From JAKACA01 sp050744865 (GTDB taxonomy: Bacteria > Actinomycetota > Acidimicrobiia > Acidimicrobiales > Bog-793), in NCBI GenBank assembly GCA_050744865.1, contig JBOGHW010000051.1, forward strand, positions 1-64,000: 64,000 nucleotides of DNA, given 5' to 3'. Positions 25,983-34,008 of this stretch are shown piece after piece. Position numbers and translations under genes: made by a program. How positions within the stretch are numbered: the stretch's first letter is position 1; each line of letters opens with the position of its first letter. The notes beneath the pieces were generated by a model, which was not told the origin of the DNA, searched no databases, and saw nothing but the letters and a program-made list of their open reading frames with translations.

Positions 25983-26309
25983 GTGTGTGGCGTGGTTGCC
26001 ACGAAGGCTTCTGACGCGCTGGCGGGTGCAGTGGATCTGCTCAAGGCCCTGGCGTCTCCGGTTCGCCTCGCTACCGTGATCGAGCTCGGAGACGGGCCGC
26101 GTTGCGTCCACGAGCTACAGACTGCGCTCGAGGACTCCGGACGACAGGTAAGCCAGCCACTGTTGTCCCAGCACCTCAAAGTGTTGCGCGACGCCGGCCT
26201 GGTTACCACCACTCGGCGCGGCACCGAGATCACCTACGAGCTTGCTGACTCCCATGTGGGTCACATCGTCAACGACACCATTCGACACTCACAGGAAGAG
26301 CCCCCGTGA
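25983..26309 (+). CDS. ArsR/SmtB-family metal-sensing repressor
   Basis: 108 residues with a winged helix-turn-helix: LLKALASPVRLATVIELG, then QPLLSQHLKVLRDAGLVTTTR as recognition helix and wing. C-terminal DSHVGHIVNDTIRH contains the acidic and His residues that form the alpha-5 zinc site in SmtB-type sensors. The GTG at 25983 is seven bases after GGAGG; an alternative GTG at 25992 follows TAATGT. It overlaps the Zur gene by four bases, the same pairing as smtB-zur in mycobacteria. Confidence 0.88.
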   Translation: MCGVVATKASDALAGAVDLLKALASPVRLATVIELGDGPRCVHELQTALEDSGRQVSQPLLSQHLKVLRDAGLVTTTRRGTEITYELADSHVGHIVNDTIRHSQEEPP

Positions 26310-26737
26310 CCGCCGCAGATGTTGACGATCCGTCAGGTCCGGCGCCTCAAGAGCGTTCGACGCGGCAAAAGCGCGCTCTCGCCGCTGTTCTAGAAGGTTC
26401 CGACGGCTTCCGCTCCGCCCAGGAGCTCCACGCAGAGCTCCAGGCCCAAGGTGAGAACATCGCCCTCACCACCGTCTACAACCAAGTGCGGTCGCTCGCC
26501 GAGGCCGGCGAGCTCGACCTCCTGCGAGGCGACGACGGCGAGACTCGCTACCGCCGCTGTGCCAGCGGCGAGCACCACCACCACCTCGTCTGCCGTCACT
26601 GCGGCAATGCCATCGAAGTCGAAGGGCCAGAAGTCGAACGGTGGGCCACCAAGACTGGCAAGGCGCACGCCTATATCGACATCACTCACACCGTCGAGAT
26701 CATCGGCACCTGCCCAGACTGCGCAACCCGAAGCTAA
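26306..26737 (+). CDS. zur: Fur-family regulator, probably zinc-responsive Zur
   Basis: 143 residues. N-terminal winged helix (QKRALAAVLEGSDGFRSAQE ... TTVYNQVRSL) and C-terminal dimer domain with GEHHHHLVCRHCG and GTCPDC, two CxxC pairs forming the structural zinc site. The starting GTG overlaps the ArsR stop as GTGA. Divergence from a zinc ABC importer and fusion into one operon with SmtB support Zur rather than Fur. It should repress the importer when zinc is plentiful. Confidence 0.87.
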   Translation: MTAADVDDPSGPAPQERSTRQKRALAAVLEGSDGFRSAQELHAELQAQGENIALTTVYNQVRSLAEAGELDLLRGDDGETRYRRCASGEHHHHLVCRHCGNAIEVEGPEVERWATKTGKAHAYIDITHTVEIIGTCPDCATRS

Positions 26738-26772
26738 GCGGCGGAACCTCCGGCCCGTTGCCTCAAGGGGCG

Positions 26773-29700
26773 CTACGAGGTGCTGACAAGGGCCGCCTCA
26801 ACTTGCGTGGCGCGTTCTTCGAGAGGCGGGCAGCCGAGCCTGGCCGCGATGGCTCGCGCCTCGGCCAAGCCCGCCACCGCCGCATCTGCGTTCCCCGTCG
26901 CGGCAAGGTACCCGGCGTGGTCCACAAGGGCGTGGGCGAGCTCGTACGGGTTGTCCACCTCCCGGAAGGCTGCAACGGCCTCGGCGAAGGACCCGTTGGC
27001 CGCCTCCTTGTCGAGGCTGGTCTCGTCGAAAGCCTTGAGGAGCTTTCGGTAGGCCCGGAGGACAGGTGCGAGGTGGCCGACCGGGTGCGAGTCGAGTAAC
27101 TCAGCCAACTCAGCGAGCACCTGCGCGTCGCCCAGGCTCCGCGCCGCTCGGGCTGCGACTGGAAGTGCCCACCGAACACTCTCGTTGCCGATCCCCGCCG
27201 ACTCCACGTGCGAGAGGACCAGCCGGGCGTGGGCCATGGCTTGGGCTGCGCGGCCCAGGGCGGCGTTCACGATTGCCTGCTGGCACTCGTAGACGCTCAA
27301 CTGCTCAACGTTTTCGGAGGTGGCAAGGCTCGCCAGGCGATCGAGCTCGCTGAGCGCAAGCTCGCCGCTCCCTCTTAGCGCTAGCAAGGTGACCGCGCGA
27401 CCCGTGACGGGGGTCTGGGCTCGTGCTGCCGTCACCTCGTCGAGAGCATCCCGGATGACGTCTCCGGCCCTGTCCCACTCGCCGAGCTCGAGGAGGGCCA
27501 GCACCAAGTTGCCCGTCGTCGAGAAGAAGGCACCTGCATGGCCGGCGCGCCGGGCGAGAGCCGCTGCCTGCTCGGCTGCCTCAGCCGCCTGTCGAGGCTC
27601 GAACGCACAGATCTCGTCCGCAAGGTTCCCGAGGGCTATCCCCTGCCTGCCGAAGTCCCCGAAACTCTCTGCCAGGCGGGCGCTCTCGCGATAGCACGCA
27701 GCGGCTTCGGCTGGTCTGGTGGAGAAGCTGTACGCGAGCCCGCGGGACCCGAACGCCATGCTCAGCTCGCCGCGGTCGACACCAAGCGCCTGGCCGAGGG
27801 TGAGAGCTTTGCTCGCGAGGCGATCCGCCACGTCGCCATGGCCGCTGAAGCATTCGAGGTCGGCGAGCGATCGCAGCGCCTCGACCGTGGCGCGGTCGGG
27901 CTCGGCCTGCAGGACATCGAGGGCCTCGACGAGGTTCTGCCGGGCCTCCTCGAAGCGGCCGCTCCTAATCATGCCGCGTGCCGCGGTAGTGGCGGCTCGG
28001 GCTGCCCCGCGGGTGTCTCCGCCTGCCAGGTAGAGCCGCCTAGCGTTCTCTGCGTACTCGACAGCCTTCTCACCGAGGTCTTCTCCCGCACGGTGACTCA
28101 GGTCCGAGGCCCTTACGAGCAAGTCGGCGGCGGGTTGACCGTCAGTCTCTGCCGATGCCGCCTCGGCGTAACTCGCCGCTGCCGTTGCCGGCGCTCCGGC
28201 CCGCTCGGAACGCTCGCCCGCCCGCACCAGGAAGATGACGGCCTGCCGGGCGACGTCTTGCTGGCCGCCGCCGCCGGCTGCAATGGCGTCCAGGTAGTGG
28301 TGGGCGATGACGTCGGTGACCTCTTCGCCGTCATTGGCGAACGTCTCGCGCAGGTGGGCGGCTACAGCGAGGTGACGAACCTGCCGATCGCGCTTCGACA
28401 GCGTCTGGTAGGCGACCTGCCGGAGCATCTCCTGGGAGAAACGGTACTGGCCACGCTCAGGCGACAGCGGGTCCGCCGATATCTCGAGCACGTCCCGCCT
28501 GACGAGTTGGGCAAGACCATCTTCTGCGAAAGCCTCATCCTGGTCGCATACGGCCATGAGCGCCGCCTTGGGGAACGAGCTGCCGAGGACCGAGGCGTCG
28601 GCCACGACGGCGCGGGCGCCGGCCGGCAGGGCATCGAGCCGAGCAGCCAAGAGGGCGTGCAGGGATTCGGGCACCTGCAGGGTGCCGAGATCGCCGGCGA
28701 GGTGGTAGGTGTCGCCTTGTCGCTCGACGACACCTCCGTCGATGAGGGAACGGACAGTCTCGACTGCATAGAGCGGGATGCCTTGGGCGTGGGCAGTGAT
28801 GGCATCGCTAGCGCTCTTCGGCAGCGCCGGCACGAGGGAGCTTAGAAGAGCCGTCATAGACGAGGAGTCCAGCGGGTCGAGCGACAGGGTCGACCGGTTG
28901 CGGCCCGAGCCGTAGCCGGAGTCGATGGCCTCCAAGCCTGGCCGGGCAAAGACGAGGACGAAGATCGGCAGATCCCTCGTCCAGTCGACCAGGTGGGCGA
29001 GGAACTCGAGCAGGCCAGGGTCGGCATGCTGGGCGTCTTCGACCAGCAGTACCACGGGTGCCACCTCGGCGAGGCGTTCGAAGAAGAGACGCCAGCCCGC
29101 GAAGAGCTCGTCGGAGCCGAGCACAGCCCTACCGGCGCCCTGGTAGTCAACCCCGAGCAGGCGTGACAAGCGAGCTCCGATGTAGTCGCGCTCGCCCTCG
29201 TTCGCCACGAAGCGCACCAGCCCCTCGGCCAGCTTCTGCGTGCCGGCGGCGACGGGGTCTTCCTCGGCGATGCCGAACCGTTGCCGCACGATCTCCGACA
29301 AGGCCCAGAAGGCGACACCCTCCCCGTAGGACAGGCATCTCCCCTTGTGCCACAGGACGGTGTCCACCAGCCCGTCGATATACGTGTAGAACTCGAAGGC
29401 CAGGCGGGACTTCCCGACGCCGGCTGGACCTGTCACGAGCACGAGACGCGGTGTGCGGCGCTCGACGCTGGCGTGGAACAGCTCCTTCAGGGTCCGCAGC
29501 TCTGCGTCTCGGCCAGCAAGGGGCGCCTCTAGACCGTCCGGCCGCTGGGAGCCGCCGACACCGGACAGGACCCTCACGACCCGATGAAGCTGTAGCCCCG
29601 ACGCCTTGCCCTTCAGCTCGCGGATGCCTGCGTCGGCAAAGGCGATAGCGCGGTCGGAGAGCGCTTTGGTCGTGTCGTCAACGAACACCGAACCGGGAAG

Positions 29701-30384
29701 TGCGACCGACTGCACGCGGGAGGCGGTGTTGACCGCGTCGCCGGCGACCATGCCTTCGCCCGTCACGCCCAGATTGACCGCCACCTCCCCGGTGACCACG
29801 CCGGCCCGGGCCGAGAGGCCTTCGGCACCGACTTCGGCTCCGAGGATCCCGACTGCTGCCACGAGGTCGAGGGCGGCACGGACGGCTCTCTCGGTGTCGT
29901 CCTCGTCGGCAAGCGGTGCCCCCCATACCGCCATGACGGCGTCACCGATGAACTTCTCGACGGTGCCGCCGTAGCGGCCGATCACTGTTCTCGCCACGTC
30001 GAAGTACCGCGAGAGGATGCCGCGCACCTCCTCGGCGTCCCGGCTCTCGCTGAGCGGTGTGAATCCGACCAGGTCGGCGAAAAGGATCGAGCAAACGCGG
30101 CGCTCTACGGCGGGAACTGCCGGTGCCGGTACCGCCGGAGCCGAGGTGCCTGCGGAGCGGCCGGTGCGTGCGGCCGGTGTGGCCTCGGCGGCCGCATTCC
30201 CCACAGGCGCGGTGGTCGTGGCGGCACCCTCGGCCAAGGCGCCTCCGCACTCACCGCAGAACCGCTGACCCGCCTCGACCCTCGCCCCGCACTCGGGACA
30301 CGTGTCAGCGAGCGGCTGGCCGCACTCGACGCAGAACCGCTTGCTGGCAGTGTTCTCGGTTCCGCATGAACCGCATCGGGCCAT
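26773..30384 (-). CDS. Adenylate/guanylate cyclase-domain ATPase regulator with zinc ribbons
   Basis: 1203 residues. Two zinc ribbons at the N-terminus (CGSCG/CVECG and CPECG/CGECG, 4-47), a linker, then a class III nucleotidyl cyclase domain (about 93-265) with ILFADLVGFTPLSE and FIGDAVMAVWGAPLA. A STAND/AAA ATPase follows with Walker A GPAGVGKS (about 316-323) and Walker B VLLVEDAQH. The C-terminal 550 residues are TPR-like helical repeats. This is a common actinobacterial signalling layout in which the cyclase responds to protein partners. Convergent with zur and preceded by its own region facing the sigma operon. Confidence 0.9.
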   Translation of the reverse strand: MARCGSCGTENTASKRFCVECGQPLADTCPECGARVEAGQRFCGECGGALAEGAATTTAPVGNAAAEATPAARTGRSAGTSAPAVPAPAVPAVERRVCSILFADLVGFTPLSESRDAEEVRGILSRYFDVARTVIGRYGGTVEKFIGDAVMAVWGAPLADEDDTERAVRAALDLVAAVGILGAEVGAEGLSARAGVVTGEVAVNLGVTGEGMVAGDAVNTASRVQSVALPGSVFVDDTTKALSDRAIAFADAGIRELKGKASGLQLHRVVRVLSGVGGSQRPDGLEAPLAGRDAELRTLKELFHASVERRTPRLVLVTGPAGVGKSRLAFEFYTYIDGLVDTVLWHKGRCLSYGEGVAFWALSEIVRQRFGIAEEDPVAAGTQKLAEGLVRFVANEGERDYIGARLSRLLGVDYQGAGRAVLGSDELFAGWRLFFERLAEVAPVVLLVEDAQHADPGLLEFLAHLVDWTRDLPIFVLVFARPGLEAIDSGYGSGRNRSTLSLDPLDSSSMTALLSSLVPALPKSASDAITAHAQGIPLYAVETVRSLIDGGVVERQGDTYHLAGDLGTLQVPESLHALLAARLDALPAGARAVVADASVLGSSFPKAALMAVCDQDEAFAEDGLAQLVRRDVLEISADPLSPERGQYRFSQEMLRQVAYQTLSKRDRQVRHLAVAAHLRETFANDGEEVTDVIAHHYLDAIAAGGGGQQDVARQAVIFLVRAGERSERAGAPATAAASYAEAASAETDGQPAADLLVRASDLSHRAGEDLGEKAVEYAENARRLYLAGGDTRGAARAATTAARGMIRSGRFEEARQNLVEALDVLQAEPDRATVEALRSLADLECFSGHGDVADRLASKALTLGQALGVDRGELSMAFGSRGLAYSFSTRPAEAAACYRESARLAESFGDFGRQGIALGNLADEICAFEPRQAAEAAEQAAALARRAGHAGAFFSTTGNLVLALLELGEWDRAGDVIRDALDEVTAARAQTPVTGRAVTLLALRGSGELALSELDRLASLATSENVEQLSVYECQQAIVNAALGRAAQAMAHARLVLSHVESAGIGNESVRWALPVAARAARSLGDAQVLAELAELLDSHPVGHLAPVLRAYRKLLKAFDETSLDKEAANGSFAEAVAAFREVDNPYELAHALVDHAGYLAATGNADAAVAGLAEARAIAARLGCPPLEERATQVEAALVSTS

Positions 30385-30560
30385 GAGCAGGCATGTTACC
30401 GAATAACCGACATCGGCGGCCCTGAACTTGCCTGGTGCCTCTGAGAAACCCCAGAAGACTTGAGGTAAAGGCCGGGGGCTGTCTTCTGCCCGGCAGCGCC
30501 CGATTAGGAAGAACTAAACCTTCGGCGGCGCTCAAGCGTCTTCATTGTGTCGGAGGAACC

Positions 30561-31079
30561 ATGGATGAGCCGGCCCGGGCACAGGGCGTTGACGACGTGA
30601 CCGCCCTACTGGTCGGCCTCTATCCACAACTCGTGGCGACATTGAGGATGTACAACGGGAACGCTGCCATGGCTGAAGATGTCGCGCAGGAGGCACTGGC
30701 ACGGGCCTGGGAACGCCGAGAGCAGCTGGAGGTTATGACCGATCCGAGGTCGTGGGTGTTCCGAGTGGCCATGAACCGAGTGCGATCGCTGCACCGCCGG
30801 CTCCGCTTGGAGCTGCGGTACTCAGGCGCTTCCCGTAACGACGTCCGCGGCGACTCGACGCTCGAGATGCTCGAGGACACGCTCGTCATCCGGGCAGCAC
30901 TGGGCAAGCTCCCCCGGCGGCAGTGTTCTGCCATCGCCCTGCGTTACTACGGCGACTTGTCCGTCGAGGAGACCGCCAAGGTGATGGGTTGCGCACAGGG
31001 GACGGTGAAGGCCTTGACCAGCCAGGCTCTAGCGACACTCAGGTCACAGCTGGGAGGAGAGAGCGATGGAACCAGATAG
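30561..31079 (+). CDS. ECF RNA polymerase sigma factor
   Basis: 172 residues starting at ATG 30561 behind GGAGGA. Region 2: YPQLVATLRMYNGNAAMAED, VAQEALARAWERREQL and SWVFRVAMNRVRSLHRR. Region 4: LPRRQCSAIALRYYGDLSVE followed by ETAKVMGCAQGTVKALTSQAL. It overlaps the anti-sigma-type membrane gene by 14 bases, so the two are translated together and the downstream product most likely controls this factor. Confidence 0.9.
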   Translation: MDEPARAQGVDDVTALLVGLYPQLVATLRMYNGNAAMAEDVAQEALARAWERREQLEVMTDPRSWVFRVAMNRVRSLHRRLRLELRYSGASRNDVRGDSTLEMLEDTLVIRAALGKLPRRQCSAIALRYYGDLSVEETAKVMGCAQGTVKALTSQALATLRSQLGGESDGTR

Positions 31080-32421
31080 TGATCTAGAACGACGGCTGAG
31101 GGCAGCAGCGCCTGTCGTGGAGCCTCTCGATCCGGAACGACTGGTCGCCCTAGCTCGCCGGCGCCGACACCGACGCCAGCGGACGCATCTCACCTTCGTA
31201 GCAGCGGCGGTTCTCGCCGTCTCAGCTGGCGTCGGGATTGGTGTCAGGCAAGTCTCGGGTCACCGCGGCGGGAAGGAAGCAAGCCGCACGACGACGACCC
31301 TGGCGCCAGTGCAGAGCACAACACCGACCACGAGCCCGACACCGACCACGAGCCCGACGACGACCACGAGCCCCACGACGACCACGAGGCCGGGGAGCGG
31401 TTCCTTCACTTGGACGTCCTTCCAGCGTGCTCCAGTAGGCGTCTTTGGAACCGGAAGCGGGTTGTCGTGTCCATCGGTGAGCTTTTGCGCGGCGACAGCA
31501 TCCCTCTCCCTGTCAAGCACCACACCTTCTGAGCAAGGCCTTGTGGTGTTCAACGGGCAGTCGTGGAGTGCCCCGACTATCGAGTCGGGCTTCAGTGGGC
31601 TCGCCGCTGTCTCCTGTTCAGACCCGACGTTCTGCCTCGCGGTTTCGGCCAGTGGCCTATACACGGTCTGGAACGGCTCCTCATGGTCTCCCACCGCTGC
31701 ATCGCCGCTCACCGAGACAACGCCCGAGACTGATATCTCCTGCCCGAGCTCGACCTTCTGCATGCTCGTCGGCATGGAGACGGACCCGAATACGGGTCTC
31801 GACTCGGCGCAGTACTCCACCTGGACCGGCGACGGATGGACCGTCGTGGGGTCGTTCACTGAGCTCGGCCTCCAGTCGGTCTCTTGCCTCAGCCGGTCAT
31901 TCTGCATGGCCATCGGCGAGACGACGACTCCCATTACCGGCGGGAACATCAATCAGAGTGGCATCGCCATGTTATGGAATGGAAGCTCCTGGGCTCAGTC
32001 GGTGGTTGTCGGCGGAATAGGGCTTCCTCTCATCTCCTGCGCCACCTCGGACTTCTGCATGGCGGTCGGCGGGTTCCACGCTTCCGGAGATATCTACACG
32101 ATCTGGAACGGATCACAGTGGTCGCCCGTGAGCCAGGAGGATGCTGGGATCGGACTCTCGCCGGTGGGGTTCGACTCCGTCTCGTGTCCGAGCGCATCAC
32201 TCTGTGTGGCGACAGACGGTGGCTCGGGAGTCAATAGTCAGCCAAGTACGGACGGCCCTCCGGTTGTCTACCTGTGGCAAGCCGGTTCGTGGTCGGGCAC
32301 CCCGGAGGAGACCGAGACCCAGGCAGCCATACCTGGTGGCAGCTTCAGCGAGGTCTCATGCCCAAGTGTCACCTACTGCGTCATAGCCGGCGACGGGCAG
32401 TACTTGACCGGGACGGCGTAA
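31066..32421 (+). CDS. Anti-sigma-like membrane protein with a seven-repeat extracellular propeller
   Basis: 451 residues: a cytoplasmic segment (1-40), a membrane helix (about 41-62), a Thr/Pro/Ser linker (about 76-108) and an extracellular part (about 112-451). The last contains seven copies of a Ser-Cys-X5-Cys motif: SCPSVSFC, SCSDPTFC, SCPSSTFC, SCLSRSFC, SCATSDFC, SCPSASLC and SCPSVTYC. Spacing is about 40-50 residues, as for a seven-bladed beta-propeller with one disulfide per blade (inference). Coupling to the sigma gene suggests that the propeller senses an outside signal. No classical zinc anti-sigma motif is seen. Confidence 0.78.
   Translation: MEPDSDLERRLRAAAPVVEPLDPERLVALARRRRHRRQRTHLTFVAAAVLAVSAGVGIGVRQVSGHRGGKEASRTTTTLAPVQSTTPTTSPTPTTSPTTTTSPTTTTRPGSGSFTWTSFQRAPVGVFGTGSGLSCPSVSFCAATASLSLSSTTPSEQGLVVFNGQSWSAPTIESGFSGLAAVSCSDPTFCLAVSASGLYTVWNGSSWSPTAASPLTETTPETDISCPSSTFCMLVGMETDPNTGLDSAQYSTWTGDGWTVVGSFTELGLQSVSCLSRSFCMAIGETTTPITGGNINQSGIAMLWNGSSWAQSVVVGGIGLPLISCATSDFCMAVGGFHASGDIYTIWNGSQWSPVSQEDAGIGLSPVGFDSVSCPSASLCVATDGGSGVNSQPSTDGPPVVYLWQAGSWSGTPEETETQAAIPGGSFSEVSCPSVTYCVIAGDGQYLTGTA
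31321..31394 (+). repeat. Tandem repeats encoding the Thr/Pro/Ser linker
   Basis: Repeats of about 21 bases built on accacgagcccgac units, encoding TTSPTP-like blocks. Copy-number change would alter linker length in frame. Confidence 0.7.
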
Positions 32422-32589
32422 CTCGCTCTGGATTGTCGCCCACATTGGATGATGTGCGGTCTCGTATCGCGGGGTGCGGACAGTTGTACCCGCTATCCGG
32501 GGGATAAATGTCCCCGCTCCCTCCGCCACCGTCGCACGAGCGTTTGGCCGCTAACTCTCAGGCGCACATTGAGGATGGGTTACCTGCTG

Positions 32590-33348
32590 TCAGCTGGGCG
32601 AGACGCGCTTTACGAAGCTGCGAAGCGCCGCGGAGAACTCCTCGGAGCCGTCGAGCCACGGAGTGTGGCCGACGCCAGTGACGACCAACCCTTCTGCGTT
32701 GGGAAGAGCAGCGATCAAAGAGTTGACTGCCCAAGCCGGTCGCGGATCCTCAGCACGCTGCGACGAGCTCCTCTTCGACCCAAGTGCTCGTCTCTTCGTC
32801 GATCCGCCTGTTGGCGATCTGATTGATGGGAAAGTCGCGGTTGAGCTTGGTCGCCAACTCGCAGGCGCGACCATTGTCCACAAAGTCGATGCTCCAAGAC
32901 AGAAGCCGGTACTCGGTCTCCTCCTCGGCGCTCCGCTCGCCCTGCTGGAGCTCGAGCCATCGACCGAGCCGATGCCCGAGGCGGCGCCGGCGGAGATCCA
33001 TCCGAAGCCTGGCGGGAGCTTGCCGTCGACCAGGCCGGTGAGGGCCGGGTTTGTCGGGATCAGGTAGTGGCTCTCCGGCCTGGCGATCTCGAAACCGAGG
33101 CCTGCGTGCACCGCCAACGCTTCGCCATCGGCCTCGTCGGCCGAGGCGTAGAGATCGCAACCAAGCTCGGTATCGATAGCGCTGACGAGAACCTGATAGG
33201 CGTCGTGGCAGCAAGACTCGAAGAAGACGGAGCACTTCGTGTCCCGCCTGAGCCACACAGCCGCCGTGCCAGCCAGTTGATCGCCGTCACGCGCCTGCCA
33301 CTCCATCTCTGGCGATATGCGCACGACACGCAGCGAAGCGGGAGGCAC
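32590..33348 (-). pseudogene. Fused fragments of a GNAT acetyltransferase and an alpha/beta hydrolase
   Basis: The minus-strand frame begins as a GNAT-type protein (RVVRISPEMEWQARDGDQLA ... GLGFEIARPESHYLIPTNPA) and loses similarity near residue 120. The remainder is Ser/Arg-rich, while a second frame gives WSIDFVDNGRACELATKLNR and ANRRIDEETSTWVEEELVAA, typical of the cap region of an alpha/beta hydrolase. The original frame then ends with a hydrolase C-terminus, GLVVTGVGHTPWLD, containing the catalytic-His region. Neither gene is complete, so this is a deletion junction plus frameshifts. Confidence 0.65.
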
Positions 33349-33424
33349 GTGGACCGACCGTAGCAGCAGGCACCCGTGGCGGAGAAGGGAGCCTGCAGCC
33401 CAGAAACGATGCCCGGATCTCCAC

Positions 33425-33430
33425 TAGGTT
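33425..33430 (+). promoter_or_regulatory. -10 element of the 153-residue protein gene
   Basis: TAGGTT, then TTCCTT, then ATG 33437; no ribosome-binding site. Confidence 0.55.
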
Positions 33431-33436
33431 TTCCTT

Positions 33437-33898
33437 ATGTCAGCTGCAGATATGCCCTCGCCGGTCATCGAGCACTTCGTCCGCAAGCTCGGGGAGGATC
33501 TGCCCGACGTAGAGGAAGAGAAGCTGTCGGGCTACACCGATCAGATTGCCAAGACGACGGCTCATGGAGACCTGCACCGCGCTTGGCATTGCGCCACATG
33601 GGCCATCCAGCTGGCCGAGCGACCGGCAGGTTCGCACCTCGGGCACCTCGTGGAGGACATCAGGGCGACCCACAAGTTGTGGGAGGACACTGTGCTCGGT
33701 GCCGGCTTCGCAGTCATGACCCGGGAGGGCCAGCAGCTCAGCAAGGAAGGCATCGGGACGAGCGAGGATGTCGAGATCCAGTGGGTCGACAGCGCCCTCG
33801 CCGTCGCCGCAGCCGAAGCCGGCAGATCAGGGTGGGAGGCGGTCCCGTGGGAAGCACTCCTGACCGAGATGCTTGCCGTTGGCTCGTCCGCCGGGTAG
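33437..33898 (+). CDS. Conserved hypothetical protein, helical
   Basis: 153 residues, acidic and predicted all-alpha, no membrane segment and no recognised domain. His and Trp residues cluster in the middle (HGDLHRAWHCATWAIQLAER). The start is set by the -10 hexamer six bases upstream. It lies 110 bases before the UvrD-type helicase gene but that gene has its own promoter, so no operon is implied. Confidence 0.6.
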   Translation: MSAADMPSPVIEHFVRKLGEDLPDVEEEKLSGYTDQIAKTTAHGDLHRAWHCATWAIQLAERPAGSHLGHLVEDIRATHKLWEDTVLGAGFAVMTREGQQLSKEGIGTSEDVEIQWVDSALAVAAAEAGRSGWEAVPWEALLTEMLAVGSSAG

Positions 33899-34008
33899 GC
33901 GGGCTGCGCTAGGGCGGCCAGGCAGTGCCCCGTCACCCGGCAGGCTTGGCGAAGCACGGCCAGGACGTCTCTGCCGGCTTGATACACCTGTCGCGTAGGG
34001 TCGTGACG

